Shown here: piece by piece, positions 28,488 to 37,537 of the stretch
Numbering within the stretch: the first letter of the stretch is position 1
How the letters are laid out: each line of letters opens with the position of its first letter
Assembly (NCBI RefSeq): GCF_016772415.1
Contig: NZ_JAGSGD010000001.1
Location: 2,133,501 to 2,197,500, forward strand
DNA length: 64,000 bases
Direction: 5' to 3'
Source: Phenylobacterium glaciei
Lineage (GTDB): Bacteria; Pseudomonadota; Alphaproteobacteria; Caulobacterales; Caulobacteraceae
The notes under the pieces: generated by a model
Seen by the model: only the letters and a program-made list of their open reading frames with translations
What the model was told of the DNA's origin: nothing
The model's database searches: none
Position numbers and translations under genes: made by a program

Positions 28488-29939
28488 GTGCGGCCGATCC
28501 TCACCGTAGCTGAGATGGCGGCCGCCGACGCCGCGGCGATCGCGGCCGGGACCCCCGGCGTCGAGCTCATGGCCCGCGCCGGCCTCGCCGTGGCTGACGC
28601 CATCTGTGAGCGTCATGCGCCGCGCCCCACCGCCGTGCTCTGCGGACCAGGCAACAACGGCGGCGACGGCTATGTCGTGGCCCGCATCCTGGCCGAGCGC
28701 GGCTGGGAGGTCTGGGTCGAGCGCCTGGCCCTGCCGGCCACCGACGACGCCAAGGCCGCCGCCGCGCTCTGGACCGGCGAGACCTTCGAGGTCGGCGACG
28801 CCGCGCGGCAGGGCGAACTCTTCGTCGACGCCCTCTTCGGCGCGGGACTCTCCAAGCCGCTGGACGGGGAGGCGGCCCGCCTGGCCCGGATGTGCGAGCG
28901 CGTCCCCGACCGTGTGGTGGCCATCGACCTCCCCAGCGGGCTGGCCGGTGACACCGGCCGCATCCTTGGCGACACCGCCTTCTGCGCCGCGCTCACCGTC
29001 ACCTTCCATGCCAAGAAGCCGGTCCATGTGCTGGAGCCCGGCGCCAGCCGTTGCGGCGAGATCGTGGTGGCGGACATCGGGCTTTCGACGAGCGGCCACG
29101 CCCTGATGGAGAACACCCCGGAGCTTTGGCTGTCGCGCTTTCCCTGGCCGGGCGCCGACGCCCACAAGCATTCCCGCGGCCGCCTGGTGGTGGTGAGCGG
29201 CGAGGTCTGGAACACCGGCGCCGCCCGGCTGTCGGCCCGCGCCGGTCTGCGGATGGGGGCTGGGCTGGTGACGCTGCTGTCGCCCACTGACGCGCTGGCC
29301 GTGAACGCCGCCCACCTGGAGGCGGTCATGTTGCGGGGCTTCGACACCGAGGTGGAGCTGGAGCAGATCGCCGCCGACGTGGACGCCGCCATCATCGGCC
29401 CCGCCGCGGGCGTCAATGAGACGACCCTGCTCAACGTCCTCGCGCTCGCCCGCACTGGCGCGGCCCTCGTGATCGACGCCGACGCCATCACCGTCTTCCG
29501 CGACGACCCCGAAGAGCTGTTCTCGGTGCTCGACGTGGACGACGTGCTCACCCCCCATCCCGGTGAGTTCGAGCGTCTGTTCCCGGGCCTTCTCAAGGAC
29601 GCGCCCGAGCGCATCACCGCCGCCCGCCGCGCCGCCAAGAAGGCAGACGCCATCGTCCTGCTGAAGGGCCCCGACACCGTCATCGCCGCGCCGGACGGCC
29701 GGACGGCGGTCAACACGAACGGCTCGCCCTGGCTGGCCACCGCCGGCTCCGGCGACGTGCTGGCGGGCTTTGTCGGCGCCCTGATCGCCCAGGGCATGGA
29801 GAGCTTCGAGGCCGCCTGCGCCGCAGCCTGGATCCACGCCGACGCCGCCGACCTGCACGGGCCAGGGCTGATCTCCGAGGATCTGCCCGGTCTTGCGTCA
29901 GCCGTCCTGCGCCGGCTCTACGGCGCCCGGGAGATCTAG
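28488..29939 (+). CDS. nnr: Bifunctional NAD(P)HX epimerase/dehydratase
   Basis: A 483-residue repair enzyme that restores hydrated NADH and NADPH. The N-terminal epimerase domain (residues 1-205) has CGPGNNGGDGYVVARIL near residue 48 and AIDLPSGLAGDTG near residue 145. The C-terminal ADP-dependent dehydratase (residues 220-480) has HKHSRGRLVVVSG, GPAAGVNETT, TPHPGEFERL and the signature TAGSGDVLAGFVGAL near residue 420. The GTG start at 28488 is chosen because AGGAG stands seven bases upstream and the protein then begins with the usual ILTVAEMAAAD. Both activities are well supported. Confidence 0.95.
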   Translation: MRPILTVAEMAAADAAAIAAGTPGVELMARAGLAVADAICERHAPRPTAVLCGPGNNGGDGYVVARILAERGWEVWVERLALPATDDAKAAAALWTGETFEVGDAARQGELFVDALFGAGLSKPLDGEAARLARMCERVPDRVVAIDLPSGLAGDTGRILGDTAFCAALTVTFHAKKPVHVLEPGASRCGEIVVADIGLSTSGHALMENTPELWLSRFPWPGADAHKHSRGRLVVVSGEVWNTGAARLSARAGLRMGAGLVTLLSPTDALAVNAAHLEAVMLRGFDTEVELEQIAADVDAAIIGPAAGVNETTLLNVLALARTGAALVIDADAITVFRDDPEELFSVLDVDDVLTPHPGEFERLFPGLLKDAPERITAARRAAKKADAIVLLKGPDTVIAAPDGRTAVNTNGSPWLATAGSGDVLAGFVGALIAQGMESFEAACAAAWIHADAADLHGPGLISEDLPGLASAVLRRLYGAREI

Positions 29940-29944
29940 TCGGA

Positions 29945-30916
29945 TCAGGTCACCGTCGGTCCAGGTGGAGGCAGTTCGTCATCAGCCCTCTGCCCCTCGA
30001 GCCATGCAGGAGACTTCACCGGCTTCTTGCCGATGAGCCGGCGCGCCCAGTTGGCGACAGCGACGCCACCGATGGCGATCAGCGCGATGCCTTTCTTGGC
30101 GAAGAGTAGAATGAGCGCGACGAGGCCGGCCTTCTTGGCGACCAGGAGGCCAGCTCCCGCAGCTACCAGTCCGACCAGCCCATAGCCGGCCACCTTGTCG
30201 TCCTTCTCATGGTCCGCGTAGCGCGCCCCGGCATCGAACTCGGCTGTGGCGGCAAGCTTAGGGGCCTCTGCGCGGATTTCCGCCAGCTGCGGCATCGACG
30301 AGACGATATTCAGGCTGAGGACGCCCCGACGTCCGAGGTGCCGGGTGTCATAATTGAGCGTGTCCGGCTGGACCCCGCCGAACTGGATATCGCGCGCCCA
30401 GATCAAATCGTGCCGGGTGCGGTCGTAAGACGGGGGTTGGGCCCACCCCACTAGGTGCACCGAGGTGAAGCCATTCTTCTTGCGGGTTTCGTTTTCCGCG
30501 TCCTCGCCCGAGCGCATGTCCGTCAACAGCTTGTCGTAGTCAGACGGTTTGGCTTCGTCATCGGAGACGTAAAATGTCTCCTCGTAGGTCACCACCGCGC
30601 CCCAGACGTCGTCATCAAGGAAGGTCTTCCCCACCGGGAAGATCATCCCCAGAACGCCCTCCGAGGCTTCGGGCGGGTTGCCCCAACCTTCGGTGAGAAC
30701 CTTACGGGCCTGCGTCGCGTCCAAAAACTCATAGTTGGGTCCAAGGGTCAGCGTCGCCTTGGCCGTCGGCAAGCCGATTCTACCGGTCTTCGGGTGGAGC
30801 TGCGCCAACAGCGCTTTCATTTCTGGGCTCGGCCCGTCGGAGGGCGCCGGCGGTTGCGCGTTCGCGGCGCCTGCAAGGACGGCGGCCAGCACCGCCATGG
30901 CTATGCGTTTCATCAT
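29945..30916 (-). CDS. DUF2167 membrane protein
   Basis: A 323-residue protein with an N-terminal signal peptide (MKRIAMAVLAAVLAGAANAQ), a soluble region with the DUF2167 pattern (NYEFLDATQARKVL, WGNPPEASEGVLGMIFP, VGWAQPPSYDRTRHDLIWA), and two close hydrophobic helices near residues 243-285 before a cytoplasmic Lys/Pro-rich tail. The family is predicted to be membrane-anchored with most of its mass in the periplasm. Its role is unknown. Two adjacent ATG codons begin the gene. The stop is only five bases from the convergent nnr stop. Confidence 0.85.
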   Translation of the reverse strand: MMKRIAMAVLAAVLAGAANAQPPAPSDGPSPEMKALLAQLHPKTGRIGLPTAKATLTLGPNYEFLDATQARKVLTEGWGNPPEASEGVLGMIFPVGKTFLDDDVWGAVVTYEETFYVSDDEAKPSDYDKLLTDMRSGEDAENETRKKNGFTSVHLVGWAQPPSYDRTRHDLIWARDIQFGGVQPDTLNYDTRHLGRRGVLSLNIVSSMPQLAEIRAEAPKLAATAEFDAGARYADHEKDDKVAGYGLVGLVAAGAGLLVAKKAGLVALILLFAKKGIALIAIGGVAVANWARRLIGKKPVKSPAWLEGQRADDELPPPGPTVT

Positions 30917-31287
30917 CCCCGATGTCCCCCCAGACCAAACGACGTCGTGTCTACTTAAAGTTTCACCTTATTTGGGCGCGACCCTAGGGTGTCCTTCTTC
31001 AACCGTCGAGACCGGCAATTGCCGAATCTGCACGCAATCGCCTGGCTCGTGGCCAAGCTTGGCCGGCCGTGGTACGAGGCGCCTGTTTTTTAGGAACTTC
31101 GCACCCGTGACCTTCGCTCGCGCAGCCTCCGCTATTCCCTGTCAGGCCCTCGTGGCCTGGCGCGTAGCGGTGCGCGAGGGGTGTGCGATCTAGGTTCGAT
31201 CGATCCAACCCCTCCCTACGCGGCGAGGGGTTCATTTCAGGTTCGATCACCCACCGTCCGTCTTCTGGCTACTCCAAAGGAAAGCCG
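30917..31287. other. Gene-free stretch with palindromes
   Basis: About 370 bases between divergent genes. No open frame here has convincing coding character. It contains a perfect 14-base palindrome GGCCAAGCTTGGCC (31051-31064) and an inverted repeat AACCCCTC/GAGGGGTT (31207-31214 with 31225-31232), 56 bases before the LysE-family start. GGTTCGATC occurs twice on either side of that hairpin. Promoters for both flanking genes should lie here but no clear boxes stand out. Confidence 0.5.
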
Positions 31288-31902
31288 ATGACGTCGCTTA
31301 CCCCGCAACTGCTCGCCGCCCTGACCCTGTTCGCCTTCGTGAGCTCCATCACGCCGGGTCCGAACAACACCATGCTGATGGCCTCAGGGGCCAATTTCGG
31401 CTTCCGCGCAACCGTGCCGCATCTCTGCGGCGTGGCGATCGGATTCGGGGTGATGGTGGCCGCGGTAGGCCTGGGGCTCGGCGGCCTGTTCGCCGCCTTC
31501 CCGAGGCTGCACGACATCCTGGCCATCGTCGGCGGCCTCTACATGATCTGGCTCGCCTGGAAGATCGCCAACGCCAAGGGCGTCGCGGGCGGCCAGGCCG
31601 GCGGCAAGCCCCAGACCTTCTGGCAGGCCGCCGCCTTCCAGTGGGTGAACCCCAAGGCCTGGGCCATGGCGCTTGGCGCCATCACCACCTACGCCCCGGC
31701 CGACCAATACAACCTCAACGTCCTGCTGGTGGCGGTGGTGTTTCTGAGCGTCAACGCGCCGTCGGTGGCCATCTGGACCGGCTTCGGCGTGGCCCTGCGC
31801 CGCTTCCTGGATCGCCCCGCTGTGCTGAAGACCTTCAACATCGGCATGGCGGCGCTGCTGCTGGCCTCCCTGATCCCGCTGGCGATGGAGTTGGCGGGGT
31901 GA
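31288..31902 (+). CDS. LysE family translocator
   Basis: A 204-residue inner-membrane exporter of the LysE/RhtB family, which exports amino acids such as lysine, threonine or homoserine lactone. About six hydrophobic helices are visible. The family signature SITPGPNNTMLMASGANFG is at residues 18-36, and WVNPKAWAMALGA lies near residue 120. AAAGGAAAG precedes the ATG at 31288. The exported substrate cannot be predicted. The stop lies five bases from the convergent glycosyltransferase stop. Confidence 0.9.
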   Translation: MTSLTPQLLAALTLFAFVSSITPGPNNTMLMASGANFGFRATVPHLCGVAIGFGVMVAAVGLGLGGLFAAFPRLHDILAIVGGLYMIWLAWKIANAKGVAGGQAGGKPQTFWQAAAFQWVNPKAWAMALGAITTYAPADQYNLNVLLVAVVFLSVNAPSVAIWTGFGVALRRFLDRPAVLKTFNIGMAALLLASLIPLAMELAG

Positions 31903-31907
31903 CGGCG

Positions 31908-32594
31908 CTAGAGCGGCTGGCCACGTCCGGCGGCGGCCATGGCGCGGGCCTGCGCCGCGCGCCATTCGTCTGCATAGTCTGACGACTCGTAGCCGGCGAA
32001 ATAGGGGCCGCCACGGGTGAAATGCGCCAAGCGTGCGTGCGGACTGTAGGGATACTCCCCCACCAGCCAGTTCCACTCCAGGGGCAGTTGTCCGATATCG
32101 GCTGGGTCGGTGAGCCAGTTGAACTGGTGCAGATCCAGTCCTGTGGCCTGTTCGACATATTGAGGGGTCAGCGCCCCGCACCGCGCGTTGTTGAGGAGCA
32201 TGACGCTCGACCAGTTCTTCTTGGCGTATCGCGCCTGGGGGTGGTTCAGGAATTTCACCGTGTCTTTCGGCGTATAGTCATGCTGGCAGACCATGACGGC
32301 GTAGCGGTCGTCCGCGAGGGCGAACAACTCGGCGATGTCGGCGCGCGCGAGCATGTCGCAGTCGATGAACAGAGACCAGCCACGGTACTGCGAGAGGTAA
32401 GGTGTCAAGAACCTGGAGAACGAGAACGCGGTCGATTGGGCGCTGACGGGTGGCCGACGGAAGACTGCGGTCAGGCTTGCCAGATCGATCGGCGTGAAGC
32501 GCACAGGCCGCGAGGCGTGCTCGAGAATGCTCTGGCAAAGGACGTGATAGGCCACGACCTCTTGCGGATCGTAGCCGATGAACACGTCAAGCAC
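31908..32594 (-). CDS. Glycosyltransferase-like protein (GT-A fold)
   Basis: A 228-residue protein beginning VLDVFIGYDPQEVVAYHVL with a GTG start. The segment FSRFLTPYLSQYRGWSLFIDCDMLARADI carries a DxD-type metal and nucleotide-sugar motif (DCD near residue 99), as in GT8-like transferases. Later SSVMLLNNARC and NWLVGEYPY are further features of that fold. The pair with the TPR-glycosyltransferase gene 33 bases upstream suggests both modify the same acceptor, which could be a surface polysaccharide or a protein. Donor and acceptor are unknown. Confidence 0.75.
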   Translation of the reverse strand: MLDVFIGYDPQEVVAYHVLCQSILEHASRPVRFTPIDLASLTAVFRRPPVSAQSTAFSFSRFLTPYLSQYRGWSLFIDCDMLARADIAELFALADDRYAVMVCQHDYTPKDTVKFLNHPQARYAKKNWSSVMLLNNARCGALTPQYVEQATGLDLHQFNWLTDPADIGQLPLEWNWLVGEYPYSPHARLAHFTRGGPYFAGYESSDYADEWRAAQARAMAAAGRGQPL

Positions 32595-32627
32595 GGGGGA
32601 AGGCGGCAGCGGGATTCTCCGATTGGT

Positions 32628-34163
32628 TCAGGCTTGACGGCGGGAAAGCCGCAGCCGCAGGGCGTCGGCCACCTCGTGAACGACAGGCGCCCAAGCGTCA
32701 GGAGCCGGCTGGCGAAAAAGCTGCACCGACCCGTACCAGGGCATGGTCGAGCCTGACGCCGTGTAGCGCCACTCGGGATGGTGGGGAACCAAGGTCAGGC
32801 AGGTTGTGCCGACCGCGCCGGCCAGGTGCACGACCGAGGTTTGCACCGACACCACCACATCCAGGTTGGCGATGAGGCCGGCAAGCGGCTCGAAATCGTA
32901 GATCTCGGCAGGATCGAAGGCGCGAACTGGGTTTCCCCGTCCGGCATTCAGCGCCTCCAACTCGGCGGTGACATCGCCATATTGCAGGCTTACGAAGTCG
33001 CAGTCCGGCAGGTCGAGCACCGGCGCCAGCTGGTCCAAGGATAGCGAACGCCTGCTCATTCCAGTGCCGGGCACGCCGCCTCGCCACGAGAGACCGATCC
33101 GGAGGCCCTTGGGACGCGGCCCCAGCCGAGCGGCCCAGGCGTTACGCACGCCGGGACCCGCCCGAAGATAAGGCGTTCCGGGGAAATCTCCTTCGTTACG
33201 ACGATAGAGCCGCCCGAGACTCCCCATGGCCAGGACCGTGTCATCCGCGCCGATGGCGAGGACCGGAGGGGTCGCCAGACCCTGAAACTCGACCCCTTGG
33301 AAGGACGCGGAAAACAGCCGCGTCAGCCGGTGGTCGCAGACACAGGTGACCGTGGCCCCTTCGCCGGCGAGATCAGGGATCATGCTGGCGAACATCACCT
33401 GATCACCAAGTCCCTGTTCTCCAAGCAAGAGGATGCGGCGGTTGGCGAGATCGGCGCTGGCGATGCGTCGAGCCACCTGGCCCATGATCGGCCGGTAGAA
33501 GGACATGGACGAGGCGACGAAGGTCCCAAGGTTCAGGCGCGCCTCATAGTCGTCCCACCCACCGGCGAAATTACGCAGTGGCAGACGTACGAGGCCGCGT
33601 CGGAAAATGGCGAGGGCCAGGTTGGGCTGCAGGGCGATCGCCTGGTCGAAGCTGGTCAACGCCGCCTCGTTCTGGCCCAGAGCCGCATAAGTCTGGCCGA
33701 GCTTGACGAGGGCCTCGTAGGCGACGTCCTCGAACCCCGCGGCTTGGCTATAGCTCTGCAGAGCCTCCTCAAATCGCTCCATGCCGGTCAGCGCATTGCC
33801 GCGGGCCAGGAGGGCCTGGGTGTGGGTGGGATCGATGTCGAGCGTGGACTCGGCGAGCTGCAGCGTGTCGGCGTGACGCTCCCATGTGGCGAGCAGGATG
33901 CCGAGGTTCCGTAGCGCGGGAGGGTGGCGCGGCACGAGGTCCAGCGCGCGCCGGAAGGTCGCCTCCGCGGCTGCCCATCGCCCCAGTCCCATCTCCGCTG
34001 ATCCAAGGGCGACGCGCGCGTCGACCTGATTTGGCTCTGCGTCGACCAAACGTTGCAACGTGACCGCCGCAGCGGCGTGGGAGCCGGAGCGCAGAAGTTG
34101 TATGCCCCGCTCGAATTCTACGCCCGGCGCGCTCGGCGGCGGCGTGAAGGGTTGGTCGCTCAT
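32628..34163 (-). CDS. TPR protein with glycosyltransferase-like C-terminal domain
   Basis: A 511-residue protein. Residues 15-200 are about five tetratricopeptide repeats (AAVTLQRLVDAEPNQVDARVALG, AEATFRRALDLVPRHPPALRNLG and so on). Residues 240-505 resemble the glycosyltransferase family 9/41 half: ILLLGEQGLGDQVMFASMIPDL, KGLRIGLSWRGG, DFVSLQYGDV and VVSVQTSVVHLAGAVG. This layout is shared with many bacterial TPR-transferase proteins of unknown acceptor, some linked to flagellin or surface glycosylation. The ATG at 34163 is preferred over a GTG 19 codons earlier. It is transcribed toward the GT-A type gene. Confidence 0.8.
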   Translation of the reverse strand: MSDQPFTPPPSAPGVEFERGIQLLRSGSHAAAAVTLQRLVDAEPNQVDARVALGSAEMGLGRWAAAEATFRRALDLVPRHPPALRNLGILLATWERHADTLQLAESTLDIDPTHTQALLARGNALTGMERFEEALQSYSQAAGFEDVAYEALVKLGQTYAALGQNEAALTSFDQAIALQPNLALAIFRRGLVRLPLRNFAGGWDDYEARLNLGTFVASSMSFYRPIMGQVARRIASADLANRRILLLGEQGLGDQVMFASMIPDLAGEGATVTCVCDHRLTRLFSASFQGVEFQGLATPPVLAIGADDTVLAMGSLGRLYRRNEGDFPGTPYLRAGPGVRNAWAARLGPRPKGLRIGLSWRGGVPGTGMSRRSLSLDQLAPVLDLPDCDFVSLQYGDVTAELEALNAGRGNPVRAFDPAEIYDFEPLAGLIANLDVVVSVQTSVVHLAGAVGTTCLTLVPHHPEWRYTASGSTMPWYGSVQLFRQPAPDAWAPVVHEVADALRLRLSRRQA

Positions 34164-34267
34164 CGCCTTCACCTTGTCGATGGCGCGCGGGTCCGCAAGC
34201 GAATTTCCGCCGGCGCTCACGGTGGACGATGAACCGACGTTCGGGCCTCGGCGCCGCGCTGGAAGGA

Positions 34268-34350
34268 TGGTGCGGCTAGAGGGACTCGAACCCCCACGGT
34301 TGCCCGTCTGGACCTAAACCAGGTGCGTCTACCAATTCCGCCATAGCCGC
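34268..34350 (-). tRNA. tRNA-Leu (UAG anticodon)
   Basis: The minus strand folds into a full cloverleaf with acceptor GCGGCTA/TAGCCGC, a D-loop with GGTAGACGC, an anticodon loop TTTAGGT giving UAG, a long class II variable arm as expected for leucine, and a GGTTCGAGTCC T-arm. A discriminator A and an encoded CCA end it at 34268. Confidence 0.97.
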
Positions 34351-34362
34351 AGAACAGGTGCG

Positions 34363-34390
34363 TCTATAGCTGGACGACGGTCATGGGCAA
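34363..34390 (-). promoter_or_regulatory. Putative promoter of tRNA-Leu
   Basis: On the minus strand TTGCCC (34385-34390), a 16-base spacer and TATAGA (34363-34368) lie 12 bases before the tRNA. The rest of 34391-34596 shows no gene or clear motif. Confidence 0.55.
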
Positions 34391-34596
34391 GCTGGTCGTG
34401 GCCGGCAGGATGATTTCCTCCCGGGAAACAGTTCCCGTCCAATTGGTCCTGAACGCCTTCCCGTCCCCCCGTGTCAGGCTGCATGGAATGTCGCCGCTGG
34501 TAGCTGCGGCTCGGGCGCGTGGGGGCGTCGGGTCCTGAGACCTTGACCAGGTCCTCCGCGCCGCAGAGCTTGTCGGCGATGCGCGGGGAGGCGGTC

Positions 34597-35181
34597 TTGT
34601 CCACCAGCTACTACGACGACAACGCCGAGCGGTTCTTCGCCGACACCGCCTTTGTCGACATGTCAGCCGTCAGGGCGCGATTCGTCGCGGCCTTGCCGCC
34701 GGGTGGTCGGGTGCTGGACGCTGGTTGTGGCTCCGGACGCGATGCTCTGGCGTTTCGGGGCCTCGGTTTTCAGGTCACAGCCTTCGACGGCTCATCGCGG
34801 ATGGTGGAGATGGCCCAGGCCCATACCGGCCTGAAGGTCCTGCATATGGACTTTTCCCAGGTCGCCTGGGTGGCGGCCTTTGACGGCATCTGGTCCTGCG
34901 CCTCGTTGCTCCACGTGTCCCGTCGCGAACTCCCCGCCGTCATGGCGCGATTGCGCGACGCCCTGGTTCCAGGCGGGGTTTGGGAACTTTCCTTCAAGGG
35001 GGGGCACGGCGAACGCCAGGTCGAAGGACGCCACTTCACCGACCTCGACGAGGCCGCAGCCAGGGCTCTGGTGATGGAGGTCGGCGGCCTCGAGGTCCTG
35101 GCCAGCGATACCAGTGGCGACCTGCGCCCAGGGAAGGAAACAGAGGCCTGGACCAACGTCTTTCTGCGCCGAGCAGGGTAG
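34597..35181 (+). CDS. Class I SAM-dependent methyltransferase
   Basis: A 194-residue methyltransferase if the TTG at 34597 is used; it has a strong GGGGAGG site five bases upstream and gives the family-typical STSYYDDNAERFFADT opening. An ATG at 34579 and a GTG at 34519 are in frame but lack a ribosome site. Motif I is VLDAGCGSGRDALAF near residue 39, motif II has the acidic Asp in VTAFDGSSRMVEMA, and the motif near residue 105 reads DGIWSCASLLHV. The methyl acceptor is unknown. It lies between tRNA-Leu and tig on the plus strand. Confidence 0.85.
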   Translation: MSTSYYDDNAERFFADTAFVDMSAVRARFVAALPPGGRVLDAGCGSGRDALAFRGLGFQVTAFDGSSRMVEMAQAHTGLKVLHMDFSQVAWVAAFDGIWSCASLLHVSRRELPAVMARLRDALVPGGVWELSFKGGHGERQVEGRHFTDLDEAAARALVMEVGGLEVLASDTSGDLRPGKETEAWTNVFLRRAG

Positions 35182-35244
35182 GGTGCGCTCGGCCCCCATT
35201 TGGGCTTGGAGTGCGCGCCGTGAAATGACATAAGGTCGCCCGCT

Positions 35245-35264
35245 CGCCGCCAGCCCTGGCGGCG
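35245..35264 (+). terminator. Hairpin after the methyltransferase gene
   Basis: A perfect 9-bp inverted repeat (CGCCGCCAG at 35245-35253 with CTGGCGGCG at 35256-35264) around two bases stands between the methyltransferase and tig. It lacks a T-run, so it may be a terminator or a leader element of tig. Confidence 0.4.
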
Positions 35265-35331
35265 CTTACCTATTCAGCCGAGGCGGACCTGAAAGGCGCA
35301 CGACACCGCGCCGTGTCCGGAAAATCCAAGA

Positions 35332-36696
35332 ATGTCGATGCAGATCGTTGAGAAGTCTGGTGAAGGCCTGAGCAAGGTCTTTGGCGTCACCGTCCCGATG
35401 GCGGACCTGGTCGAGCGCCTGGACGCCAAGATCGCCGAGATCACCCCCACCCTCAACATCAAGGGCTTCCGCCCCGGCAAGGTGCCGCAGGCCCACGTCC
35501 GCAAGCTCTATGGCAAGTCCATCATGAGTGAAGTGGTGGAGCAGACCCTCAACGAGACCACCCAAAAGGTGCTCGAAGACAACAAGCTGCGTCCCGCCGG
35601 CGATCCGGACCTGACGCCGAACGGCGACATGAACGATGTCATCGATGGCAAGGCGGACCTCGCCTATGACATCGCCATCGAGGTGATGCCCGAGTTCGAG
35701 CCCACTGATCTCACCAAGATCTCGCTGAAGCGCCCGGTCTACGAGCCTACCGAGGCCGAGGTGAACGAAGCCGTCGACGAGCTGGCCAAGCAGAACCGCA
35801 CCTATGAGACCCGCACGGGCAAGTCCCTGAAGGCCAAGGACGGCGACATGGTCGTCATCGACTTCATCGGCCGCGCCGACGGCGTCGCCTTCGAAGGCGG
35901 CACGGGCGTCGACACCGAGCTGGTGCTGGGCTCGGGCAGCTTCATTCCGGGCTTCGAGGAACAACTGGTCGGCGCCAAGCCGGACGACAAGGTCATGGTC
36001 AAGGTGACCTTCCCGGCCGAGTACCAGGCGCCGAACCTCGCCGGCAAGGATGCCGAGTTCGAGACCACGGTGAAGGAAGTGAAGGCTCCGGTGGAGTCCA
36101 AGGCCGACGACAGCCTGGCCGAACGCCTGGGCGTCGAGAGCCTGGAAAAGCTGCGCGAGCTGCTGAAGACCAACCTCGAGAGCCAGTATTCCGGCGCCTC
36201 GCGATTCAAGCTGAAGCGCGCCCTGCTGGACGTGTTGGACGAGAAGCACGACTTCCCGCTGCCGCCCAAGATGGTCGAGGCCGAGTTCGCCCAGATCTGG
36301 GGTCAGGTGCAGTCCGATAAGGAACGCGGCACGCTGCCGCCGGAGGATCTGGAAAAGTCCGACGACGTCCTGCAGACCGAGTACCGCAAGATCGCCGAGC
36401 GCCGCGTGCGCCTGGGTCTGGTCCTGGCCGAGATCGGCCGGGTCAACAACGTCCAGATCACCGATCAGGAACTGGCCGAGGCCATGCGCGCCGAAGCCAT
36501 GCGTTATGGCCCGCAGGCCCAGCAGATCTTCGACTTCTTCCGCCAGAACCCCGCCGCCCAGGCCCAGCTCCGGGCCCCGATCTTCGAGGATAAGGTCGTC
36601 GACCTGATCATCGAACAGGCCAAGGTGAAGGATCAGAAGGTTTCCAAGGACGACCTGCTGAAGGAAGACGACATGCCGGCGGGTTACGGCGTCTAA
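35332..36696 (+). CDS. tig: Trigger factor (ribosome-associated chaperone and prolyl isomerase)
   Basis: A 454-residue chaperone that meets nascent chains at the ribosome exit. The N-terminal ribosome-binding domain has the signature [17 protein letters not shown] (residues 45-61). The FKBP-type prolyl isomerase domain follows at about 150-245 ([36 protein letters not shown]), then the helical C-terminal cradle. An ATG two codons downstream (35338) would also fit. It heads the conserved tig-clpP-clpX-lon arrangement but has its own terminator before clpP. Confidence 0.97.
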   Translation: MSMQIVEKSGEGLSKVFGVTVPMADLVERLDAKIAEITPTLNIKGFRPGKVPQAHVRKLYGKSIMSEVVEQTLNETTQKVLEDNKLRPAGDPDLTPNGDMNDVIDGKADLAYDIAIEVMPEFEPTDLTKISLKRPVYEPTEAEVNEAVDELAKQNRTYETRTGKSLKAKDGDMVVIDFIGRADGVAFEGGTGVDTELVLGSGSFIPGFEEQLVGAKPDDKVMVKVTFPAEYQAPNLAGKDAEFETTVKEVKAPVESKADDSLAERLGVESLEKLRELLKTNLESQYSGASRFKLKRALLDVLDEKHDFPLPPKMVEAEFAQIWGQVQSDKERGTLPPEDLEKSDDVLQTEYRKIAERRVRLGLVLAEIGRVNNVQITDQELAEAMRAEAMRYGPQAQQIFDFFRQNPAAQAQLRAPIFEDKVVDLIIEQAKVKDQKVSKDDLLKEDDMPAGYGV

Positions 36697-36718
36697 TCGG
36701 CCCAGCCGGTTGCGGTCC

Positions 36719-36744
36719 AGGGCGCCTCACGGGGCGCCCTTTTT
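36719..36744 (+). terminator. Intrinsic terminator after tig
   Basis: AGGGCGCC (36719-36726) pairs with GGCGCCCT (36733-36740) around a six-base loop and runs into TTTTT, 23 bases after the tig stop. Confidence 0.9.
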
Positions 36745-36918
36745 CGTTACACCGTCCATAATCCGGCGGTGCGGAGGGGGTGTCGGGCGCCCCTTCGCCA
36801 ACTCTTAAGAGCTATCGGGGCTATTGGTCACCTTGCGCAGGCCACACCGGCACGCGATATCCACCGGGTACACGGCTCGCGTTCGAGAGTCGTTCACATC
36901 GAGAAGGGCTGCCTCCAA

Positions 36919-37533
36919 ATGTTTGATCCGCCGACGACCGCCCTGAACCTTGTCCCGATGGTGGTCGAGCAGACCAGCCGCGGCGAGCGTGCATTCGATA
37001 TCTTCTCCCGTCTCCTGAAGGAGCGGGTGATCTTCCTGAACGGTCCCGTCGAGGACGGGATGTCGGCGCTGATCTGCGCCCAGCTGCTCTATCTTGAGGC
37101 CGAGAACCCCAAGAAAGAGATCCAGATGTACATCAACTCGCCCGGTGGCGTGGTGACCTCGGGGCTCGCGATCTACGACACCATGCAATACATCAAGAGC
37201 CCCGTGGTCACGCTCTGCATGGGCATGGCCGCCTCCATGGGCTCGTTCCTGCTGATGGCCGGGGAAGCTGGGTCGCGGATCTCCCTGCCCAACGCCCGCA
37301 TCATGGTTCACCAGCCCTCGGGCGGCTACTCCGGCAAGGCCTCGGACATCGAGCGTCACGCCGAGGACATCATCAAGACCAAGCGCCGCTTGAACGAGAT
37401 CTACGCCAAGCACACCGGCCGCACCTACGAAGAGGTCGAGGAAAAGCTCGACCGAGACACCTTCATGACCGCCGACGAAGCCAAGGAATGGGGTCTGATC
37501 GACCTCGTCCAGGCCAACCGCGCGGACGACTAG
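36919..37533 (+). CDS. clpP: ATP-dependent Clp protease proteolytic subunit
   Basis: A 204-residue serine protease that forms the barrel used by ClpX (and ClpA). The catalytic triad is Ser106 ([10 protein letters not shown]), His131 (IMVHQPSGG) and Asp180 (KLDRDTFM), with the same spacing as the E. coli enzyme. The ATG at 36919 gives [22 protein letters not shown], which fits the alphaproteobacterial form. The 178 bases between the tig terminator and the start should contain its promoter, but no clear boxes stand out. In Caulobacterales ClpXP degrades the cell-cycle regulator CtrA, so the gene is probably essential here too (inference). Confidence 0.98.
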   Translation: MFDPPTTALNLVPMVVEQTSRGERAFDIFSRLLKERVIFLNGPVEDGMSALICAQLLYLEAENPKKEIQMYINSPGGVVTSGLAIYDTMQYIKSPVVTLCMGMAASMGSFLLMAGEAGSRISLPNARIMVHQPSGGYSGKASDIERHAEDIIKTKRRLNEIYAKHTGRTYEEVEEKLDRDTFMTADEAKEWGLIDLVQANRADD

Positions 37534-37537
37534 TCCC

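Noticed and set aside
30999-31250. An 83-codon minus-strand frame in the gap before the LysE-family gene
   Set aside because: No ribosome site, no family resemblance, and it runs through palindromes and repeats.
29945-34350. Genomic island ending at tRNA-Leu
   Set aside because: The genes here look more accessory than their surroundings, but there is no integrase and I found no repeat of the tRNA 3' end at the other side. Base composition is not clearly different.
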